Positions 1 to 6,481 of a DNA stretch of 26,952 bases are shown here, piece by piece (the stretch's first letter is position 1; each line of letters begins with the position of its first letter). The DNA comes from an uncultured bacterium (lineage in GTDB: Bacteria; Verrucomicrobiota; Kiritimatiellia; RFP12; UBA1067): the NCBI GenBank assembly GCA_902779075.1, contig CACZAK010000063.1, positions 1 through 26,952 on the forward strand, written 5' to 3'. A program made the translations under genes and the position numbers. Under the pieces are notes generated by a model. That model saw only the letters and a program-made list of their open reading frames with translations, did no database searches and had not been told where the DNA came from.

Positions 1-449
1 GAGACGAGCTTCCCCTCGCGGAAGAACGCCTCGGAGAACTCGCCCTCGCGGAACGCGCGCACCTCGAACTCGCTCGAGAGGGCGTTCACGGCCTTCGTGC
101 CCACGCCGTTCATGCCGGCGGAGAACTGGAAGGCGTCGGAGTCGAACTTGCCGCCGGTGTTCATCTCGCTCACGCACTCGACCACCTTGCCGAGCGGGAT
201 GCCGCGTCCGTAGTCGCGCACGGTCGTCTCGCCCGTCTCGAAGTTGACGGTCACGTCGATCTGCCGGCCGAAGCCCATCACAAACTCGTCCACGGCGTTG
301 TCTATAACCTCTTTCATGAGGATATAGACGCAGTCGTGGTAGCCGCTGCCGTTGCCGATGTCCCCGATGTACATACCGGGGCGCTTGCGGATATGCTCAA
401 CCCAATCGAGGGTCGTTATGTTTTTGTCGTCGTAGCTTGATGCTGCCAT
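1..449 (-). CDS. parE: DNA topoisomerase IV subunit B-like (ParE/GyrB) ATPase domain, N-terminal part
   Basis: This is the N-terminal ~149 residues of a type II topoisomerase ATPase subunit; the rest lies beyond the left edge. The GHKL fold is visible. LMKEVIDNAVDEF carries the catalytic Glu (E47) and Mg-binding Asn (N51), RDYGRGIPLG holds the ADP-binding Asp (D79), and an ATP-lid glycine stretch reads SAGMNGVGTKAVNALS. The opening (NITTLDWVEHIRKRPGMYIG) and the KEVIDN..DEFVMGFG wording look more like the ParE branch of Bacteroidetes/PVC bacteria than canonical GyrB, which usually reads LHHLVYEVVDNSIDEA. Known role of the family: ATP-driven strand passage and decatenation with ParC. The start is the ATG at 447-449. 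No strong ribosome binding site precedes it, but an extended -10 promoter lies about 40 bases upstream. GyrB cannot be ruled out without the C-terminal half. Confidence 0.85.
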   Translation of the reverse strand, partial: MAASSYDDKNITTLDWVEHIRKRPGMYIGDIGNGSGYHDCVYILMKEVIDNAVDEFVMGFGRQIDVTVNFETGETTVRDYGRGIPLGKVVECVSEMNTGGKFDSDAFQFSAGMNGVGTKAVNALSSEFEVRAFREGEFSEAFFREGKLV

Positions 450-487
450 TCTCGGATGAATCCTAAAACGTTTGGGAAAGGGGTGGT

Positions 488-496
488 ATTATAGCA
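488..496 (-). promoter_or_regulatory. Extended -10 promoter for the parE-like gene
   Basis: On the minus strand, TGCTATAAT is a perfect TATAAT with a TGn extension. It lies directly after the T-tract of the upstream terminator and leaves a leader of about 30 bases before the ATG at 449. No good -35 is visible, which fits an extended -10 promoter. Confidence 0.55.
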
Positions 497-534
497 AAAA
501 AACGGACGCCTGCGGGAGATTTCCCGCAGGCGCG
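494..534 (-). terminator. Intrinsic terminator after the DnaJ-type zinc-finger secreted protein gene
   Basis: A perfect inverted repeat (GCCTGCGGGA / TCCCGCAGGC, flanked by CG pairs) with a loop of a few bases is followed on the minus strand by TCCG and seven T. It sits about 30 bases after the stop codon at 563. The plus-strand side also has a short T run, so it could act in both directions, but there is no plus-strand gene for it to serve. Confidence 0.8.
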
Positions 535-562
535 TTTTTCGGCCCAGAAGTGCCGATCCGGC

Positions 563-1024
563 TTAGTACCGCCGATGGTGGTGGCGGCGGGGCGGTGGCG
601 GCGGGGGCAGGAAGCCCTTGCCGTCGCAGAGCTTGCAGCGCTTCACCTTGAAGCCCATCGCGTGCTCCTCCTTGCCACGGCCCCCGCAGCGAGGGCAGGG
701 CTGCCACCCCGGACGCGGCGGCGGAACGACCACCACGGGGGCAGGCGCGACCACAGGGGCAGGCTGAACCGTCGTCGTCGTGACCTGCTGCATGGGCTGC
801 ACCGTGGTGGTCGTGACCTGCTGCACGGGCTGCACCGTAGTGGTCGTGACCTGCTGGACAGGCTGCACTACCTGCTGCTGCACGACCGTCTGCGGCTGGG
901 CCACCTGCACGGGCTGCGCAGGGGCGGGCTCGGGCTCTAGTAGCGCCTGCGTGAGGTTCTGGAGCAGCTGAGCCGACGCCGAACAGGCGGCGACAAGCCC
1001 AGCGAGCATAATCATTTTCTTCAT
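563..1024 (-). CDS. Secreted protein with DnaJ-type CxxCxGxG zinc-finger half and VQQVTTTT repeats
   Basis: This small exported protein (153 aa from the chosen start) has no family I can name. It has a signal peptide (MKKMIMLAGLVAACSASA), then a P/Q/V-rich linker with three exact-period 11-residue repeats (VQPVQQVTTTT). A pair of CxxCxGxG motifs follows (CPRCGGRG and CKLCDGKG), then a poly-Pro and His/Arg tail (PPPPPPRRHHHRRY). Two CxxCxGxG motifs form one half of the zinc-binding cysteine-rich region of DnaJ, so one zinc ion could be bound; that is inference. No J-domain is present. I chose the second ATG (1022-1024) because AGGAG lies 8 bases upstream of it but only 2 bases from the first ATG (1028-1030). 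It has its own promoter and terminator and is probably monocistronic. Confidence 0.75.
   Translation of the reverse strand: MKKMIMLAGLVAACSASAQLLQNLTQALLEPEPAPAQPVQVAQPQTVVQQQVVQPVQQVTTTTVQPVQQVTTTTVQPMQQVTTTTVQPAPVVAPAPVVVVPPPRPGWQPCPRCGGRGKEEHAMGFKVKRCKLCDGKGFLPPPPPPRRHHHRRY
762..860. repeat. Three tandem 33-bp repeats within the secreted zinc-finger protein gene
   Basis: Three units start at 762, 795 and 828, each encoding VQPVQQVTTTT or a one-residue variant. A fourth partial unit starts at 861. The period is exactly 33 bp, so copy-number change would keep the frame. Confidence 0.85.
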
Positions 1025-1054
1025 AAACATTACTCCTATGGGTTGTTTGGAGTT

Positions 1055-1083
1055 AGTTTACCGAAAAAAACGCGCGAAGGCAA
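1055..1083 (-). promoter_or_regulatory. Sigma-70-like promoter for the secreted zinc-finger protein
   Basis: TTGCCT (1078-1083), 17 bases, then TAAACT (1055-1060), read on the minus strand. This leaves a leader of about 25 bases containing AGGAG before the start at 1024. Confidence 0.55.
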
Positions 1084-1093
1084 CCCTAAAATT

Positions 1094-1498
1094 TTACCAA
1101 GAGCGGTAGACAACGGGAGCGGTGTACGTCGCCGGTGCCACGACCGTCTGCACAGCCGGAGCAACGACCGTCGGAGTCACGACCGTCGGGGTCACGACCG
1201 TCGGAGCCGTGTACACGGGCGTCGTGTAGACGGGCGTCGTGTAGTAGGGCGAGTAGTAGCCGCGGTTCCAGAGCGCGCCGGTCACGCAGCCGGCCGCGAA
1301 GCCGCCAAGGCCCCAGCCCCAGCCGCGTCCCCAGCCGCCGTGATGCCAGCCGTGGTGTCCGCCATGGTACCAGCCGCCGTGGTGGCCCCAGCCGCCGTGA
1401 TGGCCGCGGAAGCCGCCGGGGCCGCAGTGGCGGGCCGACGCCATGCTCACGCATGCAACTGCGGCAATCGCCGCAACTAGAATCTTGTTGATCTTCAT
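1094..1498 (-). CDS. Secreted His/Gly/Trp-rich protein with PTVVT repeats
   Basis: This 134-aa exported protein matches no named family. It has a signal peptide (MKINKILVAAIAAVACVSMASA) and then about 45 residues dominated by His, Gly and Trp (HHGGW-type repeats). A short hydrophobic glycine-rich stretch (LGGFAAGCVTGALW) follows, then a C-terminal low-complexity tail of YTTP and PTVVT/PTVVA repeats. The His clusters could bind metal ions (inference). The start is supported by AGAGGTGAT a few bases upstream of the ATG at 1498. The tail resembles the V/T/P-rich linkers in neighbouring exported proteins, which suggests a common extended wall- or membrane-spanning spacer. No terminator is evident before the next gene. 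Confidence 0.72.
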   Translation of the reverse strand: MKINKILVAAIAAVACVSMASARHCGPGGFRGHHGGWGHHGGWYHGGHHGWHHGGWGRGWGWGLGGFAAGCVTGALWNRGYYSPYYTTPVYTTPVYTAPTVVTPTVVTPTVVAPAVQTVVAPATYTAPVVYRSW

Positions 1499-1578
1499 GT
1501 TATCACCTCTTTCTTTTGGGGTTTATGATTGGATAGGAACAGATGTGCGCACCGTCTGACACGCACCTTGAAAAAAAA

Positions 1579-3012
1579 TCACGGGAGCGTCGCCACCTTC
1601 ACCACCGGCGGCGCGGAGGGGGCCGGTTTGCGGATGAACACGAGCGAATTCCCTGGCTCAACCGTCACGGGAATTATCTGCCCGTCCGCTATCACCTGCA
1701 CCATGCCGTTCTCCGGACGATCCAGCCGCACGGCCATCACGCGCTTCGGTAGGGCCGTCCAGCTTCTGAGGTCGGCAGCCGTGCAGGACACCGCCCACGC
1801 GGCCACGCCCGCCTGGACGATGCGGAGGGCGAGCCGCGTGCGATTGTCGCGCGTGTGGTCGGCGGCGATGCCAAGACCCACCTGCACACCTACGCGCACG
1901 AGCGTGCGCGTGATTTCGCGCGTGAGCGCGCCGCGCATGTACACGTCGTATTCGGTACGCGTAAGCTTGTCCACACTTGCCAACTCCCGCATCGGAATGC
2001 CGCAGGCGCTCCACGAGATCGCCCCGTAGGCACGCTCGCGGAGGACCGGGAATGCCATGCCGGCGTACATCACGTACCGGCGGGCGTAGGGGTTTAAGCC
2101 GAACGGCAAGTCGATCCGCCATTCCTTGCGCGTCGGACAGAGTCCATCCTCCACCCAGACCCACACCTGATTGGACGGCTTCACGCCCCGACTGCACTCC
2201 GCGTAGTCGCGCGCCACTAGGGAATCACCGGGCCTCACGGCGGCCGCGAGCTTGAGGTCTCCAACGTCGCTGTCACCGTTGATCCAGCGGAAGACGCCCG
2301 CAAGGTGCGCCGCGTATGCGTTCACGTATGCGGACTGCGGCAAGACATCCAGACGGCCCGAGGTCGCTGGATCGAATCCTGTATTCTGCCGGATCTGCGC
2401 GCCGAAGGATCGGTCCGCCATCGCCTTTCTCACGGCACCGGACGTATCCGCCACCTTCGTTTTCTTCGCCCGCTGGTAGGCCGCAGAGTCGGACGACAGC
2501 TTCTTCGCCGCAGCCTCAATGTCCTTGCGCCTGTCATACAGCCAGTTGCGCTGGTACTGCGCGGCCCGGTTGAACTCCACTCGCGCGTTTTCACGGTTGC
2601 CAGTGCAGAGGAAGTCAATGCCCCGGTAGACGCACGTGAAGATGCGGTCGAGCCCGCCGCCGTCGTATGAGAACACGCGGTCGTTGGTTAGCATCGCGAA
2701 CGCGCCTTCGCCACCTTGGGCGAACACGGACATCTGGTCGTTCTTCTGGAGGACCTTCTCCGCGTGGTCGAAGTGGGCAATGGCGGCCGACTCCTGCCCG
2801 TTAATTAAGTGCAGCGTGGACGCGCCCATGAGGCGCCAGAGGAGTTCCGATCCGTCCTCCCCATCGGCAAGATCCAGCAGTTCTTTCGTGGAACCGCCGT
2901 AATTGCCCAGAGAGAGGTTCATCTCATAGTCGTGAAGAACCTCTTCCGTCGTGCGGCATCCCGCCGCGCAGGCACATGCGAGCGCGGCGAGGGCAATTGG
3001 CCTGAGTTTCAT
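1579..3012 (-). CDS. COG3014-type lipoprotein with TPR-like repeats
   Basis: This is a 477-aa lipoprotein with signal peptide MKLRPIALAALACACAAGC; C19 is the lipidated cysteine. The N-terminal half is helical and TPR-like. It contains the hallmark order of the COG3014 family: LLxLADxEDGSELLWRLMGASTLH, then a FDHAEKVLQ segment, then a VFSYDGGGLDRIFTCVY..IDFLCTGNRENARVEFNRA segment. The C-terminal half is mainly beta and ends with a basic, proline-rich tail. In gammaproteobacteria COG3014 genes lie next to lpoB and ycfL, and both occur elsewhere in this window, which supports the call. Function is unknown; a periplasmic scaffold role is a guess. The start at 3012 is preferred because AGGGG lies 7 bases upstream; the ATG at 3018 is only 1 base from it. 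It follows the LA_2272-like gene closely and is probably cotranscribed with it. Confidence 0.75.
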   Translation of the reverse strand: MKLRPIALAALACACAAGCRTTEEVLHDYEMNLSLGNYGGSTKELLDLADGEDGSELLWRLMGASTLHLINGQESAAIAHFDHAEKVLQKNDQMSVFAQGGEGAFAMLTNDRVFSYDGGGLDRIFTCVYRGIDFLCTGNRENARVEFNRAAQYQRNWLYDRRKDIEAAAKKLSSDSAAYQRAKKTKVADTSGAVRKAMADRSFGAQIRQNTGFDPATSGRLDVLPQSAYVNAYAAHLAGVFRWINGDSDVGDLKLAAAVRPGDSLVARDYAECSRGVKPSNQVWVWVEDGLCPTRKEWRIDLPFGLNPYARRYVMYAGMAFPVLRERAYGAISWSACGIPMRELASVDKLTRTEYDVYMRGALTREITRTLVRVGVQVGLGIAADHTRDNRTRLALRIVQAGVAAWAVSCTAADLRSWTALPKRVMAVRLDRPENGMVQVIADGQIIPVTVEPGNSLVFIRKPAPSAPPVVKVATLP

Positions 3013-3028
3013 GTGCATTCCCCTGCCC

Positions 3029-3556
3029 TTACCAACCGATGTTGATAAACGGGAAGAACCACTGCGAACGCGCGAAGTTCAGAAGGCCGATCTGCACGCC
3101 GTCCAGGCGGTCGGCGTAGTTCACGAGACCGATCTGGAGTCCGCACATACGGTGCGTCACCACGTTCACGAGGCCGTTCTGCCAGCCGCAGGAGTCGCCG
3201 GTCGCGTAAGTGCCGCACCAGTTGATGAACAGACCGTATGCGTTGTAGTTCGAGGAGAACACGCCGAAGTCGAATCCGGTCGTATCGCGGTATGCGCCCC
3301 AGCCGAGGTTCAGACGCACGCCGGTCACGTCCCAGGACGAGTTCGGAACCGCCCACGGCAGGAACGTGAAGCCGATCACGGTCATGCCGTCCACGTAGCC
3401 GTATCCCGCCTCGACCGTGCGCGGCGCGTACACCACGCCCGTCGCGCCGCCGACGTTGCCCGTGTGGTCGTTCGCCACGCCCGTTCCGGGCGTCAGCGGC
3501 TGCGCCATGGCAGCCATCGTTGCGGCCATCGCCGCCATCATCATGATTCTCTTCAT
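3029..3556 (-). CDS. LA_2272-type surface-repeat exported protein
   Basis: This 175-aa exported protein has signal peptide MKRIMMMAAMAATMAAMA, probably cut before QP. Its C-terminal half carries repeats of the form NGLVNVV..MCGLQIGLVNYADRLDGVQIGLLNFA. The GxQIGLxN repeat is the hallmark of LA_2272 surface-repeat proteins, which are predicted beta-rich outer-membrane or surface proteins. The last residues (FFPFINIGW) end in an aromatic, as outer-membrane beta-barrel proteins often do. That is suggestive only. The start at 3556 is chosen because AGGAG is 8 bases upstream; the ATG at 3562 is 2 bases from it. The leader is almost identical to that of the LpoB-like gene at 5678-6211 because of a segmental duplication. 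Confidence 0.72.
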   Translation of the reverse strand: MKRIMMMAAMAATMAAMAQPLTPGTGVANDHTGNVGGATGVVYAPRTVEAGYGYVDGMTVIGFTFLPWAVPNSSWDVTGVRLNLGWGAYRDTTGFDFGVFSSNYNAYGLFINWCGTYATGDSCGWQNGLVNVVTHRMCGLQIGLVNYADRLDGVQIGLLNFARSQWFFPFINIGW

Positions 3557-3599
3557 TTTCATTTCTCCTTTTTTAGTGGTTAGACTTCTGATAAAAAAG

Positions 3600-3605
3600 A
3601 TTATA
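3600..3605 (-). promoter_or_regulatory. -10 element (TATAAT) upstream of the LA_2272-like gene
   Basis: A perfect TATAAT on the minus strand lies about 40 bases before the start codon and just after the stop codon of the AAA/PD-(D/E)XK gene. No good -35 is visible. The paralogous copy at 6257-6262 reads CGTAAT. Confidence 0.45.
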
Positions 3606-3623
3606 CACAACCTGAACGGAAAA

Positions 3624-5330
3624 TTACGTCTTGCAGAGTTCGACCTTGTCCTTGAAGTAGGCTAGGCCGATCTTCTCGATGTCCGTGATGCCTTCGGCAC
3701 GGAAGGTGACATCGTATTTCTTCCCGTCGATTTGGGCGCGGGCCTCCCGCGCAAGGTCCTTGAGGTCGTCCGTGGCGGAATCCGCCGCCTTGACCTCGAT
3801 GATGAACGCCGGGAACGGCTCGACGAGCGGCCTGAGGGCGATGTCGAAGCGCCCTTTGCCGGATTCGACGTTCGAGAGGACCCGGAACCGCTTTCTGAGG
3901 GTCGCGAGAAAGCCGAGCGTGAGCCCGTGGAAGAATCCCTCCGTAGCCGCATCGAAATAGCTGACGCTTTCCAGCAGGAACGCGGCAATCGCCTCGCGGA
4001 GGGCGTCGGCGTCGCGGTCGAGAAGCGCCCCGACGATGTCGCCAGTCCCGACTGCCAGCGCAGAGTTGATCTTCGCCTTGATGTCGTTGACGAACACGAG
4101 GGATAGCTCATGGTTCGGGAGCGCCACCTTGCACATGCCCTCTTCAATGGGAGACGCGATCTTCAGGTAGCCGGCCGACACGAGCAGGGCGTACAGAGAG
4201 CTCTTGTTCACCATGACGTCCTTGTACGGCCCCAGCTCCTTCGCCATCTGAACCCTCGGCGTCTCGTCCCGGAGAAGCGCCTCCAACGTCTTCACCATGT
4301 CATGCGGAAGATCGCGTACCAGCTCGGCGATGAGGTCGTTGGAGCTTGTATCGAGCCAATAGGCTTCAGGACGGCAATGACAGTCAAAATACCTCAGTAC
4401 GCTCCACGGATTGTAGATTTCCGTACCACCGAAGTCGTAGCCGTCGTACCACGCCTTGATTTCCGGAAGTTTGTCCTCCGCACCGTAGTACCGTGCCATC
4501 TCGGCGACCTCGTCCTCTGTAAAGCCGAAATACTGCGAGTATTCTGGCTCGAAGACCGTCCAGACCTTAGGATTGTTTAGGCCCGAGAGGATTCCCTCCT
4601 TCGCCACCCTGAGAACGCCCGTCATGATCCCCATGTGGCAATGCTCGCAGTCTTTCATCGCACCTGAGAGGAAAACGCGCATGAAGTTGCACATCTCGTC
4701 GTAGAATCCGTTCGTCGAGGCCGTCGTGATCGGCTGGTCGTATTCGTCGATCAGAAGGACTGGCAACTGTTTTGTGAATCCGTGTATGGCCTTGCAGAGA
4801 AGCCCTAGCGACATCGACAAGTCCAGTTCGTCTCCCTGCTCCCGCATCACGCGCATCAGGCGGTCTCGTTCCGACTCGACATCCATGGCCTCGACGGACT
4901 TGACAAATTGCCCGATACAAGGAGCAACCAAGGCGTTCAAGAACCTGATGGACTCGCCGAAAGTCTTCCATTTCACGTCCTTGAACGACAGGAAGATGAC
5001 GGGATGCGCACCCTGCTCCTTGCGGTACTTCGCACCCGCCGCCCAGATCTTCTTGTCTTGAAACAGCGACGCCTCGGCCTCGTAGAACGCACGGATCATC
5101 TTCAGCATGGTGGTCTTGCCGAAACGCCTCGGGCGCGTGAACAAGACAACAGTCGATTCAGAGTCAATGAGGTCTTTCAGAATCAGCGTCTTGTCCACGC
5201 AGTAGGACGTGCGCGAGAACCTCGCCCAGTCGCTCGTCCCAACGGGCGGCGGCAAAAGTCCCCCCTTGCGCGCCGACTTGCCGGCGTGCATCGGTTTTCT
5301 GACCTTATTTGACTCTTTAACCGCTTTCAC
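3624..5330 (-). CDS. AAA-ATPase-like / PD-(D/E)XK nuclease fusion protein (DUF1703 type), intact
   Basis: This 568-aa protein belongs to the AAA-ATPase-like plus PD-(D/E)XK family common in PVC bacteria, Bacteroidetes and clostridia. N-terminal signature: WARFSRTSYCVDKTLILKDL (about 35-54). A modified Walker A follows (RPRRFGKTT, 66-74), then Walker B (LLIDEYDQP, 192-200). The C-terminal nuclease region (roughly 485-545) has GRFDIALRP...FIIEVKAA and a later Q..KKY motif, matching the D...ExK core. Biological role is unknown; it is often multicopy and suspected to be a mobile or selfish nuclease, which is inference. The start is given as GTG at 5330, but an in-frame ATG 13 codons later is also possible because the ribosome binding site is poor. 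Relics of related genes lie at 6281-6389 and 15252-15754. Confidence 0.85.
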   Translation of the reverse strand: MKAVKESNKVRKPMHAGKSARKGGLLPPPVGTSDWARFSRTSYCVDKTLILKDLIDSESTVVLFTRPRRFGKTTMLKMIRAFYEAEASLFQDKKIWAAGAKYRKEQGAHPVIFLSFKDVKWKTFGESIRFLNALVAPCIGQFVKSVEAMDVESERDRLMRVMREQGDELDLSMSLGLLCKAIHGFTKQLPVLLIDEYDQPITTASTNGFYDEMCNFMRVFLSGAMKDCEHCHMGIMTGVLRVAKEGILSGLNNPKVWTVFEPEYSQYFGFTEDEVAEMARYYGAEDKLPEIKAWYDGYDFGGTEIYNPWSVLRYFDCHCRPEAYWLDTSSNDLIAELVRDLPHDMVKTLEALLRDETPRVQMAKELGPYKDVMVNKSSLYALLVSAGYLKIASPIEEGMCKVALPNHELSLVFVNDIKAKINSALAVGTGDIVGALLDRDADALREAIAAFLLESVSYFDAATEGFFHGLTLGFLATLRKRFRVLSNVESGKGRFDIALRPLVEPFPAFIIEVKAADSATDDLKDLAREARAQIDGKKYDVTFRAEGITDIEKIGLAYFKDKVELCKT

Positions 5331-5362
5331 AGCATTTCACCATCTGACCGGCACGTAGTCTA

Positions 5363-5572
5363 TCAAATTCCGGCTCCCTTCAGCCAGACGCCGAAGAAAC
5401 GATCATACACCACGTACCCCCGTTCCGTCTTGCCATAACGCCGAGGAGCAATCAACGTAACGTCGCCCTCGTTGAGCACCGAATCAACCAATTGCTCGGT
5501 CTCCTTCTGCCTGTCGCAGAAGTATTCGGGGCCGTAGTACCCCCTCACGAGAAATGGATTGTTCAGTTTCAT
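5363..5572 (-). pseudogene. Internally deleted AAA-ATPase (ATP-binding protein) relic
   Basis: The reading frame of 69 residues joins both ends of a larger ATPase. Residues 1-49 match the usual start of bacterial AAA ATPases (NNPFLVRGYYGPEYFCDR..ET), ending in a P-loop, LIAPRRYGKT. Directly after the Lys-Thr the sequence becomes the typical C-terminus, RGYVVYDRFFGVWL. Intact relatives are around 370-390 aa, so roughly 300 residues are missing, in frame. Walker B and everything between are absent, so it cannot be a working ATPase. It keeps an apparent promoter at 5579-5607, with the ATG close to the predicted transcription start. Confidence 0.75.
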
Positions 5573-5578
5573 GCCTTT

Positions 5579-5607
5579 ATTCTATCATTTCGCGCCCTTA
5601 CCGTCAA
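5579..5607 (-). promoter_or_regulatory. Strong sigma-70-like promoter of the ATPase relic (leaderless arrangement)
   Basis: TTGACG (5602-5607), 17 bases, then TAGAAT (5579-5584) on the minus strand. Six bases separate the -10 from the ATG at 5572, so transcription probably starts at or next to the start codon. A long palindrome lies directly upstream. Confidence 0.6.
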
Positions 5608-5610
5608 ATG

Positions 5611-5645
5611 CATTGCGAAAATTTCGTAACGATTTTTTCGCAATG
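5611..5645. repeat. 35-bp near-perfect inverted repeat next to a -35 element
   Basis: The arms CATTGCGAAAA (5611-5621) and TTTTCGCAATG (5635-5645) are perfect complements. The centre pairs further (TCGT / ACGA around one base), with only two mismatched pairs. There is no T-tract on either strand, so it does not look like a terminator. It begins 4 bases upstream of the TTGACG -35 and could be an operator or a hairpin repeat. Confidence 0.7.
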
Positions 5646-5677
5646 TCGGTGTCTGGGTTGCGCAGCGGATCCACGAA

Positions 5678-6211
5678 TTACCAAGTTGGCTGATTTTCGC
5701 CAACAAAAAATCTCACGCTGCGCCAACCATGCCACATCTGGGTGCCTGCGGCAATATCGTGGATTGACAGGAGCAGGAAATATTCACATAGCCTCTGCCC
5801 ATCCTTCTGGGACGAAGTCCGCTGTGTCAACTTTCCGTGCAGGACAAGGGACGGGGCCTGCAGTTTCATGTCGGTCGATACGGAATTCCCTTCTTTCGGC
5901 ACACCTCCAAAGGCCGACGATATGACAACCCGGCCGCTTTCGGAAAACAACTTGCACATTTGCAATTCCATCAAGTCAAGCGTGCCGCCACGGATGGACA
6001 TCGTATCGTTTTTAAGGCGCCCCAATGCCATGACAGGCCGTTTGCCGCCCGCAAAACACGGACTCGCCAAAGCCTCTTGCACCAGTTGCGGGACAAGCCC
6101 CACCACCGCATCGTCAATCGAAACCGCCGACTCAGCCGGCGTTGATTGACATCCCACGCACGACACGGCCACGCATGTTGCACATAAAACCACACTACTG
6201 ATGATCTTCAT
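5678..6211 (-). CDS. LpoB-like lipoprotein (paralog 1)
   Basis: This 177-aa lipoprotein has signal peptide MKIISSVVLCATCVAVSCVGC with lipidated C21. The LpoB fold is recognisable by order. It runs LVQEALASPCFAGGKRPVMALGRLKNDTM, then a helix ending KLFSESGRVVISSA, then LVLHGKLTQR and the paired strands EYFLLLSIHDIAAGTQMWHG, ending in ENQPTW. The gene at 17144-17749 has the same order and also ends in PTW. In E. coli LpoB reaches through the periplasm to activate PBP1B; the target here is unknown. The start follows AGGAG by 8 bases. Its leader is part of a duplicated block shared with 3553-3660, but the -10 element in this copy is mutated, so expression may be reduced or driven from upstream. 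Confidence 0.7.
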   Translation of the reverse strand: MKIISSVVLCATCVAVSCVGCQSTPAESAVSIDDAVVGLVPQLVQEALASPCFAGGKRPVMALGRLKNDTMSIRGGTLDLMELQMCKLFSESGRVVISSAFGGVPKEGNSVSTDMKLQAPSLVLHGKLTQRTSSQKDGQRLCEYFLLLSIHDIAAGTQMWHGWRSVRFFVGENQPTW

Positions 6212-6430
6212 TTTCATTTCTCCTTTTTTAGTGGTTAGACTTCTGATAGAAAAAAGATTACGCACAACCTGAACGGAAAATTACGTCTTGCAGAGTTCGA
6301 CCTTGTCCTTGAAGAAAGCCCCCCTTGCGCGCCGACTTGCCGGCGTGCATCGGTTTTCTGACCTTATTTGACTCTTTAACCGCTTTCACAGCATTTCACC
6401 ATCTGACCGGCACGTATCTATCAAATTCCG
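6208..6430. repeat. Segmental duplication of 3553-3660 joined to 5260-5372
   Basis: 6208-6316 is nearly identical to 3553-3659 (the start of the LA_2272-like gene, its leader and the 3' end of the AAA/PD-(D/E)XK gene). 6318-6430 is nearly identical to about 5258-5372 (the 5' end of that gene and its upstream flank). The two halves meet inside the gene, so this is a second copy of the whole locus with about 1.6 kb deleted from its middle. Confidence 0.9.
6281..6389 (-). pseudogene. 109-bp relic of a second AAA/PD-(D/E)XK (DUF1703-type) gene
   Basis: The GTG start and first ~23 codons (MKAVKESNKVRKPMHAGKSA...) match the intact gene at 3624-5330. The sequence then jumps directly to its last ~11 codons (FKDKVELCKT, stop). 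The relic is 109 bp against 1707 bp, a loss of 1598 bp, which is not a multiple of three. The C-terminal part is therefore out of frame. Nothing functional remains. Confidence 0.88.
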
Positions 6431-6481
6431 GCCTCCAAAACAAGGGGGGCGTCATGGCAGCTCTCACATGCTCCGAACGAG

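Noticed and set aside
489..707. Small minus-strand frame overlapping the terminator and the zinc-finger protein gene
   Set aside because: It crosses a strong terminator hairpin, and its Pro/Ala-rich product is a shadow of the 563-1024 gene.
1499..1578. Promoter for the His/Gly-rich protein gene
   Set aside because: Candidate -10 hexamers (TATCCA, CATAAA) lack a -35 at proper spacing.
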